Below are positions 28,901 to 35,683 of a stretch of 64,000 nt of DNA, in pieces (position 1 is the first letter of the stretch; the number at the start of each line of letters is the position of its first letter). The notes below the pieces were generated by a model that worked only from the letters and a program-made list of their open reading frames with translations, made no database searches and was not told the DNA's origin. The DNA is from Membranipora membranacea. Its lineage: Eukaryota; Bryozoa; Gymnolaemata; Cheilostomatida; Membraniporidae. Made by a program: the position numbers and the translations under genes. The DNA is taken from positions 4,650,001-4,714,000 of the forward strand of contig OU612073.1 in NCBI GenBank assembly GCA_914767715.1. Reading direction: 5' to 3'.

Positions 28901-31900
28901 AAATTTTCTCTTAGATCAACAAATTCTCAAGTTTCCCCATAAGTTAAGTTTATTCAGTTATTGTCAGCAACTCAAGTTTCTTCATTTTAGTATACGGTCG
29001 AGAAGGAGATACAACTATTCACATTGTTAGCACAGGCAGCCACTGCTCAATGTAACTTAACATGTGACTATAGGACAGTCTCTTCAGACACTATGCAACG
29101 CGGGTAAGTCAGACAATATGCTATTGCTTGAACAAATATCTACATGCAGTGCAGTTTTGTTTATGAATCATGACAAGATGTAGGTACACCGAGACATTTT
29201 GAAAGTGAGCATCAATCCCCAAATGTTTCAGCCCGTTAACTTTTGACCGATAGCTTCTGCTCTTAAACTATTATGTCAACAAACCTATAATGGATTACAG
29301 ACTAAACCTACTCACTTTTTTACCTTTTCGTTATTGAACCAACTTTTATTGAGAACACTGCACAATTTTGCAAACCCAGAAAAAAAATTATTCACAGCAT
29401 TCTTTTTAGACTATCAGTTATGTTAGGAAGCCCAACACAACTGTTTGTCAAACTCATTACAGGAATGGATCAGCGTCTCTAACATTCTATAAAGAGTACT
29501 TTTCTCGGCTACCCGGATACCCAGATGTAGATGATAATGGAGATCTGTTGTTAGGTATATATGCGATGATACCAGGTACAGGTGTTCTCAGCTCATCAGA
29601 TCTTCAAGAGACTGTGGTTGCAGCCTCAAGCACAATACTTATCTCTATCGGTAAGCCTATCATTATTATGATAAGTAGTAATATTTTACCTGGCATGCAC
29701 TACTGCTATAGTCATTTTGCAAAATCAGAGGTGGAAATATCTTTTTTTGCTCCAAATTTAGTGAATTTGAGAAAAATTTGAACACAAAATCAGGAATGAA
29801 TGTCATATATAATGATTTTCATTTGACACATACTCCAGGTACTATCATCAAGGTTGTTTTGCTTACCTGATTGATACTTGTGCATCAAACTGTTGTGTTT
29901 GAACTTATAGAATGGACAGTGCTGGATATACTGGTTGCTCCTACTGCCACACCAACAACAACAACTACCACACCTATGTCCACCACAGTTCCGACAACCA
30001 CTTCAGTACCAACAACAATTACAACAACCACTACAGTCCCAACAACCACCAAAGTACCAACAACAATTACCACTGTTCCAACCACAATTAGCACAGTACC
30101 AACAACCACCACAGTGCCAACAACCACCACAGTCCCTACAACCACAACAGAGCCAACAACCACCACAGTACCAACAACCACCACAGTATCAACAATCACT
30201 ACAGTATCATCAATCACCACATTACCAACAACCACAACAGTACCAACAACCACAACAGTACCAACAACCACAACAGTACCAACAACCACCACCGCAATAC
30301 AATCAACCACCACAGTACCAACAACCACCACAGTACCAACAACAACTACCATAGTACCAACAACAACCAACACAGTACCAACAACAACCACAGTACCGAC
30401 AACATCCACCACAGTACCAACAACCACCACAGTGCCAACAACCACCACAGTGCCAACAACAATTACCATTGTTCCAACCACAATTAGCACCGTTCCATCA
30501 ACAATTACAGAATCAACAATCGCTACAGCACCAACAACCACCGTGGTACCAACAATAGCAACTACAGAATCTTCTTCAGTCGAAACGACTACCGTCTCAA
30601 CAAATACTATCTTCAATACTTCATGCCAGCTGTTAAATAATGTGTGTACACAAAACGCAGAATGCACCCAAGGAGGGGTGTGTGGCTGTAAGGAAGGATA
30701 TTTTGCTGAGTCTGGTACTGGAGATTGTATCCCAGGTAAGTGATCATCTCTCTGTTACCAGCAGCAGCTATAACAAACATTACTCTGTTGCCAGCAGCTG
30801 CATTAAATTGCAGAGTATTATAATAAACAATACAAATGTATGCAACTTTGGATTTGTAACAGGGACAGAATGATACATACTTTGAACAAACGATGGGCAG
30901 ATAAATATTATCTCTATCCCTGAGATCAAAAAGTATTATTTGATAGTCATGTTAGACACTAATATTCCATTTTTCTTATCCACAAACCTGGTTTGTTTGT
31001 GTTATCAGATATTGTACCTGACTCGGACGGTATTGCTGAGTTTGTGTGTGGGTTCCAAATTCAACTTCCTAGTGGCTGTGACACCGATATAGAAAACCCA
31101 TCAACAGCGGCATATCAGGAAATGAGACTAACCTACCTTTCTGTGGTAAATATAAATCTACTTCATGATTCTTTCTACTTTCGGAGTAGCCTATTCTCTC
31201 CTTAGAACCCTGACAACCCAAATTTACTTTTGCTAATGTCAAATGTGATTAGTTGACCACAGGCATCCAGACTGTTTGGAAGTTATTGTTTGCCTGCATG
31301 TCGATAAATAATTGCCTTGAGCGTGAAAACCTTATGCAAATTGCAAAAATATATGAGCAGAAACATGCTAATGGTGACACGGATAAATATTGTCTCCATC
31401 TTTGTGACAGATTTATAGACAGTTCGGAGGAAGCTTACAGAGGGGATTCATAGGTGTGACAGTCATACAGTTCAGGTAAACAGACACACTTCTCAAAATA
31501 GAAAAATGAGCATTACACTCTGATCTGATCTGATTAGCCAGCAGTCGGCCACGTTTCGACATTGAATTGTTTGTGTAGATTATAACCTGGTTTTTTATTG
31601 AAAACTCGCTTGAATGTTGCCATTATATATAGATTATGCTGAGCATGATCAGTTTGATATAAGTTTTCACCTAAAGAACAGCATAAACTTGACCGCTATA
31701 CTGGTGCACAAGTAAGCCAGGGTATAGCAACTATTAATTCACTCATGAATTGTACTACTCAAACTTGTAACATATAGTATGAGTGAGTCTTGAATGATTT
31801 CGGCATTCAACCATGGTCATGGCAATAAATGATGCCAAAGTCATGTCAATATCATTATAGTTATATCATTATATATTATAGTTCTTATATAAATCGTAGT

Positions 31901-32455
31901 CTGGGGCAGATTTATGACATATTAGTAACCTAATTTACTTTTTAACACAGCTGTGTACCGCGTGATCAGGGGAGAAGAAGAAGAAGAGCAGTAGAAGCTC
32001 AGAGTGATGTTGGTGTCAGTTTTACTGCTGCTGTTAATTCAACAGTGCCGCTATCAGGAAGCGCTGCCAGTGAACCTACATTTGATGAGCTGACATCAGC
32101 TATAACTGACGCTACAGAAGCTGCTGCTAAACAGCAAGTAACTGTGGACGGGGAGCAAAGTCTATTTGTAGGTTTTGATGCTCCAGTGATTGCAACAGGT
32201 AAGTAACATTTACCTACGACTGCGACCTTGTCGGGTTTGACACCAATATTTCTGGGACGTTGGATATCTTCATGAGAGCTCAATTCAGTATTTGGGTCAG
32301 AAAATAAGCTTTGTTTAAGATTGTACACCAAAGTTCAATACCCAGGACAAGGTAGGAAAACTGCTTTACTGGTGATCAGCTGACTCGCTAGATAGGAAGA
32401 GTCACTCAACAATAGTATGTACTAACTCTATATATATGTTTGCAGTTCCTCCTCC

Positions 32456-32499
<44 letters not shown>

Positions 32500-33339
32500 C
32501 TAACAACATGAGCCCAGGCTGGTTACCTGGTGTAATAACTGGTGTCTTCTCAGGAATTCTGCTGATTGTTGTCGTGGCTGTTGCTGTAATTGTATGTGTA
32601 AGTATCACTTAAGTGCATGCACATACTCTAGATAAAAACATTGATGTGTGTGTTCTAGTTTATAACAAAGAAATGATATAACAGCTTCCTACTCATTTAA
32701 TAGGAGAAGTTACTACATCTTAAGGTATTCATGGTGTTACATTGATTCCGCTGCTAGGTCTGAAAACATTTGTTTCTTCGATATATTATCATCAATAATG
32801 TGAGGAAAGATATGCATGGTGAGCAGCACACATGCTGACTCTGGAATGTTGGTCTAACAACAGGAATTTAACGTGTCCAATTTTCTGATTTTAGATCAAA
32901 CGCAAACCAAAACCACAGATTCACAGATATAACACACTTAAGTACACACATCCTGCACTAAGATTTCACAGTAACACTGTTGTGTCAGGACGGAGGTTTG
33001 CTGGTAGTTTTGCAGGAAGTGAAACAAGTTCATCCGACTCATCATCAGATCAGGGTAGAGGACCTGTAGGGGGAGCTCATGCTCGCTGGCCTAGTAACCT
33101 ATTCCCGTAAGTTAATCTGACTAACAGTATACTGCATTATCTGGCTCTGGTATTTGAATGCATCATTGATAGTGGAGAGTATTGCAGCGTGGTGTGTTAA
33201 GTCTTTAACAGCATGTATCTTAAGAGGAATGTGATTATGTCACTGACTGATAATGGTATATTTTATTGTTAACAGATATGGGAGAGGTGCTAAACCAGGA
33301 AACATTACCAGACAGTATTACAGCGAGTCACAAGCTTAG
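4812..33339 (+). CDS. Large membrane mucin with EGF, NIDO, AMOP, VWD and SEA-like regions (41-exon model)
   Basis: Exons as read from GT-AG borders: 4812-4980, 5525-5650, 6281-6403, 6874-7440, 8148-8273, 9089-9211, 9453-9575, 10596-10718, 11799-11921, 12721-12843, 13088-13210, 14025-14147, 14469-18034, 18207-18486, 19083-19264, 19701-19794, 20168-20356, 20536-20704, 21264-21441, 21991-22114, 22474-22620, 22949-23229, 23653-23821, 23997-24281, 24466-24707, 24869-24981, 25425-25574, 26147-26313, 26570-26689, 27102-27353, 27845-27967, 28285-28388, 28991-29103, 29463-29650, 29911-30735, 31009-31145, 31411-31475, 31951-32198, 32446-32597, 32895-33106, 33276-33339. Every phase matches its neighbour and the total, 10,911 bases, is a whole number of codons ending in TAG. 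The domain order resembles vertebrate mucin-4 and the mucin-like proteins of corals and sponges. Expected role: a large glycosylated type I surface protein in adhesion or barrier function (family-based inference). Least certain are which array exons are used and the acceptor at 14,468. Confidence 0.85.
5525..6403 (+). CDS. Mucin exons 2-3: two calcium-binding EGF repeats
   Basis: Exons 5525-5650 and 6281-6403 each encode one EGF unit of about 41 residues, starting DVDEC and DINEC. They have the six-cysteine spacing and the aromatic residue of the calcium-binding type ([20 protein letters not shown]). Both are phase 1 at both ends, so they can be duplicated or skipped without changing frame. 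The introns around them are themselves tandem copies: about 4975-5420 matches about 5695-6240, showing that the exon and its flanks were duplicated together. Confidence 0.9.
6874..7440 (+). CDS. Mucin exon 4: Thr/Ser-rich region with 7-residue repeats
   Basis: This exon begins after CAG at 6873 and is rich in Thr, Ser, Pro and Gly. Its end is a 21-base tandem repeat encoding STTTTEL, about eight to nine nearly identical copies between about 7255 and 7435. Such stretches are the usual substrate for O-linked glycans. Two donors are possible: GTAAAC after 7440 (used here) or GTCAGA after 7488, which would add 16 residues including one cysteine; both keep phase 1. The reverse strand is also open across it only because of the simple repeat. 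Confidence 0.85.
8148..14147 (+). CDS. Mucin exons 5-12: eight calcium-binding EGF exons in a young tandem array
   Basis: Three exon types alternate. Type C is 8148-8273 ([12 protein letters not shown]). Type A ([10 protein letters not shown]) is 9089-9211, 12721-12843 and 14025-14147. Type B ([12 protein letters not shown], with [11 protein letters not shown]) is 9453-9575, 10596-10718, 11799-11921 and 13088-13210. All are phase 1-1, and all but C are exactly 123 bases. Each has six cysteines and the calcium-binding signature. The four B exons are almost identical in DNA, as are the three A exons, so the copies are recent or kept alike by gene conversion. Which are spliced into the mature message cannot be told from sequence. 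Assembly collapse or expansion is possible in such a region. Confidence 0.75.
8619..8685 (+). pseudogene. Truncated EGF exon copy (first of five)
   Basis: After a good acceptor (TATCTCAG) the sequence starts like an EGF exon, DIDECSTNN, but then loses the EGF pattern and reaches an in-frame stop before any donor. The same fragment recurs with its acceptor at 9947, 11098, 12301 and 13590. In each case the 3' two thirds of the exon are missing and a GC-rich minisatellite follows. Splicing one in would end the protein early, so these are read as dead exon copies or as stop-carrying cassettes. Confidence 0.75.
8825..9058 (+). other. Unrecognised conserved block after the minisatellite (three copies)
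   Basis: Downstream of the minisatellite in units 1, 4 and 5 (8825-9058, 12451-12690, 13750-13985) lies a block of about 235 bases. In the first two copies it can be read without a stop for about 77 codons (it includes [11 protein letters not shown] and ends PSKIPC). Copy three has a small deletion that breaks this frame. I do not recognise the peptide. It lies in the intron before each type-A EGF exon, so it is most simply intron sequence with a chance open frame. Confidence 0.5.
10386..10446 (+). pseudogene. 3' fragment of a type-C EGF exon fused to intron sequence (two copies)
   Basis: Sequence homologous to intron 4 (compare 7700-7892) runs directly into the second half of the type-C EGF exon, joined at the shared hexamer GGCTCG. 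The donor AAG|GTAAAT at 10446/10447 survives, but the acceptor and first half of the exon are gone. An identical fusion is at 11589-11649. In the parental arrangement the two GGCTCG words are at 7887-7892 and 8213-8218, so about 326 bases were deleted and the product was then duplicated. Confidence 0.8.
11163..11352. repeat. GC-rich minisatellite, longest of five
   Basis: A degenerate 6- and 12-base repeat built from AGCGGC, AGTGGC and AGTGAC. Sister blocks lie at about 8705-8824, 10023-10150, 12388-12452 and 13675-13762, always right after a truncated EGF exon. Read forward it gives Ser-Gly/Asp repeats or Val/Ala repeats depending on frame; read in reverse it gives Ala/Val/Thr repeats. The open frames across it follow from the repeat unit and are not evidence for a protein. 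Its high GC content stands out against the AT-rich surroundings. Confidence 0.8.
14377..14468 (+). pseudogene. Decayed EGF half-exon with frameshift
   Basis: After the acceptor at 14,376 the phase-1 reading starts DIDGC but then leaves the EGF pattern. The EGF residues ([18 protein letters not shown]) continue in another frame, so bases have been lost in the first loop. Using this acceptor would join the upstream exons to the wrong frame of the threonine-rich exon. A second acceptor at 14,468 (ATATTTTCAG) restores phase 1. I therefore treat this stretch as a dead half-exon now acting as intron. Confidence 0.65.
14469..18034 (+). CDS. Mucin exon 13: giant Thr/Pro-rich exon ending in the NIDO start
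   Basis: The exon opens with a short cysteine-rich segment ([20 protein letters not shown]) that resembles small chitin-binding or peritrophin-like motifs; that likeness is an impression only. Then come about 1060 residues built almost entirely from TTTTTP-like units (about 14,660-17,850). These are period-18 DNA repeats with variations, a dense field for O-glycosylation. The last 60 residues include [12 protein letters not shown] and [12 protein letters not shown], the beginning of a NIDO domain. Donor GTGAGT follows 18,034 in phase 0. The reverse strand is also open for over 1100 codons of Val/Gly, an artefact of the repeat. Confidence 0.85.
18207..20356 (+). CDS. Mucin exons 14-17: rest of the NIDO domain and linker
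   Basis: Exons 18207-18486, 19083-19264, 19701-19794 and 20168-20356. They encode NNGVISF, then [10 protein letters not shown], then [29 protein letters not shown] and GVAVSGYNG. This is the succession expected in a NIDO domain (nidogen, alpha-tectorin, mucin-4, SUSD2): a beta-rich extracellular module next to AMOP and VWD. The phrase [18 protein letters not shown] followed by a stretch ending in IDDQPGN completes it. Intron 14 carries a 300-base MITE. Confidence 0.9.
18639..18938. mobile_element. 300-base MITE with 8-base target-site duplication
   Basis: The element begins CATGGGCGTATA and ends TATACGCCCATG, and is flanked on both sides by the identical octamer AGTTGGAC (18631-18638 and 18939-18946). 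Terminal inverted repeats plus an 8-base duplication are typical of hAT-superfamily non-autonomous elements. It has no coding capacity and sits in the intron between mucin exons 14 and 15. The perfect duplication suggests a fairly recent insertion. Confidence 0.85.
20536..22114 (+). CDS. Mucin exons 18-20: AMOP domain
   Basis: Exons 20536-20704, 21264-21441 and 21991-22114. Characteristic pieces are ALECGRW, then [23 protein letters not shown] and [11 protein letters not shown], followed by [20 protein letters not shown]. The Cys-rich order C-x2-W ... PCP-x3-Q-x3-D-x-RF ... QKCCYD is the AMOP signature, known from adhesion-type surface proteins such as mucin-4 and SUSD2. Exon 20 is short and was found by phase: acceptor after 21,990, donor ATTA|GTAAGT at 22,114, joining into the VWD in frame. 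Confidence 0.88.
22474..23821 (+). CDS. Mucin exons 21-23: von Willebrand factor type D domain
   Basis: Exons 22474-22620, 22949-23229 and 23653-23821. The first encodes [20 protein letters not shown] followed by GEYLF, the classic VWD start (GDPH...DG..Y.FNG.GEY). The third encodes [15 protein letters not shown], the usual G-x2-G-x2-(N/D)-D-x4-D-(F/D) end. The VWD here is the cysteine-poor mucin-4 type. NIDO, AMOP and VWD in this order match the C-terminal half of mucin-4-like proteins. Confidence 0.92.
23997..24281 (+). CDS. Mucin exon 24: post-VWD segment
   Basis: The exon encodes an acidic stretch ([14 protein letters not shown]) and then [18 protein letters not shown], which resembles the C..d..CL.D...TGN motif found directly after the VWD in mucin-4-like and SUSD2-like proteins. 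The end is Ala/Ser/Thr-rich. It is phase 1 at both ends. The role is not known; it is a conserved companion of the VWD. Confidence 0.82.
24466..24981 (+). CDS. Mucin exons 25-26: cadherin-like/Ig-like beta module
   Basis: Exons 24466-24707 and 24869-24981 encode a stretch of about 95 residues with [20 protein letters not shown] and [10 protein letters not shown], the layout of a cadherin-like or dystroglycan-type beta sandwich. In mucin-like proteins of corals and other animals a module of this kind often follows the VWD region. It then enters a Cys-rich turn ([11 protein letters not shown]) that begins the second EGF series. The fold assignment is by eye only. Confidence 0.65.
25425..27967 (+). 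CDS. Mucin exons 27-31: second EGF series
   Basis: Exons 25425-25574, 26147-26313, 26570-26689, 27102-27353 and 27845-27967. The first half holds a classic EGF end ([13 protein letters not shown]) and a partial unit ending [12 protein letters not shown]. Then come calcium-binding EGF units starting [33 protein letters not shown] and [12 protein letters not shown], with a non-calcium unit ([16 protein letters not shown]) before the third. These copies have diverged strongly from one another, unlike the N-terminal array, so they are old and stable. Confidence 0.88.
28285..29650 (+). CDS. Mucin exons 32-34: juxta-stalk module, possibly SEA-like
   Basis: Exons 28285-28388, 28991-29103 and 29463-29650 encode about 135 residues with several N-glycosylation sequons (NIT, NLT, NGS), two cysteines close together (CNLTCDY) and [20 protein letters not shown]. 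The overall pattern (an amphipathic start, variable middle and a hydrophobic end, [20 protein letters not shown]) could be a SEA-like fold, but I cannot confirm it. It is in frame and bounded by good splice sites. Intron 32 contains two inverted-repeat elements. Confidence 0.7.
28441..28723. mobile_element. 283-base MITE with 54-base inverted repeats and 9-base duplication
   Basis: Left arm 28442-28495 (starting GGTAACTGTAAATTGCTGAA) is the near-perfect reverse complement of 28669-28722. The flanks carry the same nonamer GTTTTAGAA at 28432-28440 and 28724-28732. Long inverted repeats with a 9-base duplication are typical of Mutator-like elements. The arms hold repeated TGTTCAGC/GCTGAACA words. 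No coding capacity is seen. Confidence 0.85.
28858..28948. repeat. 91-base near-perfect hairpin in an intron
   Basis: The left half (CTTAACTTATGGGGAAACTT...) pairs with the right half over about 45 bases with two mismatches and almost no loop. It lies in the same intron as the Mutator-like MITE and about 40 bases before the acceptor of mucin exon 33. It would form a strong stem in the pre-mRNA. It is either a tiny fold-back element or a structured intron segment. Confidence 0.85.
29911..30735 (+). CDS. Mucin exon 35: second Thr-rich stalk with a terminal EGF-like unit
   Basis: About 200 residues of TTTVPTT-like repeats (about 29,945-30,560) form a second mucin stalk closer to the membrane, with a different unit (VPTTT) from the giant exon (TTTTTP). 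The exon ends with a compact six-cysteine EGF-like unit ([14 protein letters not shown] ... CGCKEGYF ... GDC). It is phase 1 at both ends. The alternative reading frames across the repeat (Gln-rich forward, Val-rich reverse) are repeat artefacts. Confidence 0.88.
31009..32198 (+). CDS. Mucin exons 36-38: SEA-like region with poly-arginine cleavage site
   Basis: Exons 31009-31145, 31411-31475 and 31951-32198. They encode [13 protein letters not shown], an amphipathic segment ([17 protein letters not shown]), [18 protein letters not shown] and then five arginines followed by AVEAQSD at about 31,970-31,985. The position just outside the membrane and the alpha/beta pattern suggest a SEA-type domain. 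The run RRRRR is a strong furin-type site. Cleavage there would leave a non-covalent or shed ectodomain, as in other membrane mucins. Function is inferred. Confidence 0.75.
32446..33339 (+). CDS. Mucin exons 39-41: membrane span and cytoplasmic tail
   Basis: Exon 32446-32597 starts with a run of about 15 threonine codons (an ACA microsatellite) and then [20 protein letters not shown] followed by AVAVIVC, a single membrane helix. Exon 32895-33106 begins with the basic stop-transfer IKRKPKPQ and contains a phosphorylatable-looking [13 protein letters not shown]. Exon 33276-33339 ends [13 protein letters not shown] and TAG at 33337. The topology is type I with a tail of about 90 residues. Confidence 0.9.
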
Positions 33340-33934
33340 AGAACAGAACCAGCTACAGCTTCACATTGTACCAGGTAATACAGTGGTTTTATATCGAAAG
33401 TTGTATATCTTGCCGTGAATTAGCAATTCATATCCTAGCCACATGGTTTCTTTTCCAACAAATATGTATTCCTGAACGAATTGGCCGATAAGCAGTAAAG
33501 CAATTGCAAAAGGGACTCCCAATGTGTTTCCTCAGAGGTTTAGCATTCAGCCATTTTATTCAGACAGTGGTTTAGAAGATGCAAATATGTAGGTGGATCT
33601 GAAGACGTATTTGACCATGCTGTTGCTGAAACATTCACCTTAAACATTTGAAAACTACCATTTAAGTGACATTTTAATTACAGATGAGAGTCAAAATACA
33701 AAAGATTATCTGAGATATTTATTCCCATCTTCGTCAGGATCAAATGTAGCTAAGACGGCAGCATTAGAGGCAATAATGGAGATGTATTTTTTATTCTGCG
33801 CTCAAACATATCTTTGCGAGCAGAGTGGTATCCAGTATAGTACCGAGTTCATTTATATTTTGGTCATTACCTCACCATTACATTTTAATTTTTTGCTACA
33901 TTTACTCTTGGCGATGTTTCACTGATAACGCTTA

Positions 33935-33940
33935 AATAAA
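33935..33940 (+). terminator. Candidate polyadenylation signal of the mucin gene
   Basis: The first canonical AATAAA downstream of the mucin stop, about 600 bases after it on the same strand. Another lies near 34,270. The site is chosen by position only; there is no transcript evidence. Confidence 0.45.
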
Positions 33941-34064
33941 AGTCATCAATAATTTCTCTGCTGGAAGAGGGTCTCAATATACATTACACGCCTTCTGTTT
34001 TCAGTTCAATTCCTTCAATATTCATTACCTGTGATAAGATTTTCCTCAGTATTATCATTAGTTT

Positions 34065-34169
34065 GCTATAGATTAGCTATAGATTAGCTATAGATTAGCT
34101 ATAGATTAGCTATAGATTAGCTATAGATTAGCTATAGATTAGCTATAGATTAGCTATAGATTAGCTATA
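34065..34169. repeat. 11-base tandem repeat (CTATAGATTAG)n
   Basis: About nine and a half uninterrupted copies of an 11-base unit, essentially identical to each other. The unit is AT-rich and TATA-like. It is a minisatellite in intergenic DNA, probably length-variable between individuals. Confidence 0.95.
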
Positions 34170-34382
34170 TAATTTCTTACCTCATGTCATTAGCTCTATT
34201 ACAATGAGGTATTGAAGGCACAACAATTATTATGTACTTTCGTTATTTTTTGGCACTTTGATATTACTCCAATAAAAACAAAAAAGTATGATGAGGTTCA
34301 GCATAATGCTGTTAATATCTATAGCAGCAAAACTTTGTTTCAGGAGTCCGAGCAAATACGTTGAGCAATGCTATGTGCATAA

Positions 34383-34724
34383 TGTAGCGGCAGCTGTGGT
34401 TAAGTTGTTGAGATAATTTATTGAGCCGTAAGTCTCGACTGATGTCATGAAGACACCAATTTAGCATAGCCGTTTTATAGAGCCAATCAGGTAATTAATA
34501 ACTTTACTTTTTCTGTGAATCTGAACTGTTAGTATCTTTGATGTGAAATAATATAAAAGTCTCAACTGTATTTGATGTTGTACCTGCAAATTTTATACTT
34601 TTGGAAACACATTTTTACCAACTTGTTGTTCAAAATTTGTAGTTTTCACGGTGTCTTGATGGCATCAGTTCGAGACTTACGGCTCAATAAATAACTCAAG
34701 AAGTTAACCACGGCTGCCGCTACA
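34383..34724. mobile_element. 342-base inverted-repeat element flanked by CATAA
   Basis: The left end TGTAGCGGCAGCTGTGGTTA and the right end, its near reverse complement (ending GGCTGCCGCTACA), form inverted repeats of about 72 bases with scattered mismatches (34383-34455 and 34652-34724). The pentamer CATAA is present directly on both sides (34378-34382 and 34725-34729). There is no coding capacity; it is a MITE whose superfamily I cannot name. Confidence 0.8.
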
Positions 34725-35683
34725 CATAACAAGAATGAACAACCCAATGACATCGGTCAATTGAAGACAGTCTCATCTTTTTGGTTAAATTTGATAAAAA
34801 TTCTTACCCAGATGCCCTTAAAGGCTAAGCTTTACAAATGATATCAATTCACCAATACATAAGAAACTGCTAAGATTTATAGTTTTCAAATAATTTTGTG
34901 ACTCTTCCTATTGATTGACCTGCGTATGGTCTAATTGGTGTTAACCCTCATCATTCATCGGTGTATAACCCAATAAACACAATATCATCTTCACCGTCAC
35001 CGTCACCGTATATCCTCATTAACAATTATGCCTGACCATACATAATAGTGGGCTCAACACTGTTATTACAAAGGCATAAACCAGTATAGGTTTAGTAGTA
35101 AATAAATGTATTCTGTAGTTAATGAAATTCTGTACCCAATTCAGATTCATTATCCTAGAATTATTCGATGATATCGGGTTCCTGATTTAAGTACTTTAAT
35201 TCTAGTACAAATCCTTAGTTGTCTGCTTTGTGTCAAAGAGGGGACAAGCCTGAGACCTTTTTGAATAAAAAATACGTTAGATTCCGCATGCACAAGAATG
35301 CTAAGTCTAAGTTTATGATTTCCTGCTGCAAAAATTGAAAATGAACTATCAGCACAATGACCAAAGAATTTTTAATTGGTACAGAAGACAGATAATATCA
35401 TCTACTATTATTTCAACCTCTGATAGACCAAGCGGTCATTCGAACAAAATGGAACGGTAATAAAATGGAATAAAATGGAATCGTACAGGCAAATTAACAA
35501 AGACTCTGTTGGTACAGGTACATCTCAAGTTTGATCAAGTTTGCCTGGATTTGGGAGCGCTCCCGGCTTATTATAGGCTGCAATGCAAGCAAATAGGACT
35601 GCGGCTTATCAGTGGAGGGGTGCAATTCCAAACGCAGTCTAACTGGATCAAACTTAATCTGATCAAGGCCTACTGACTTCTGC

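Larger units (their letters stand above)
33340..35683. other. Intergenic region between convergent mucin and transporter genes
   Basis: No exon is evident. The mucin 3' untranslated region probably runs to the polyadenylation signal AATAAA at 33935-33940. Beyond it lie an 11-base tandem repeat (34065-34169) and an inverted-repeat element (34383-34724). The rest is AT-rich with no further structure I could support. Confidence 0.6.

Noticed and set aside
29885-30667. Minus-strand Val-rich and forward Gln/Pro-rich open frames over the second Thr-rich exon
   Set aside because: They are shadow frames of a simple repeat; the Thr frame alone matches phase 1 at both splice borders and continues into an EGF-like unit.
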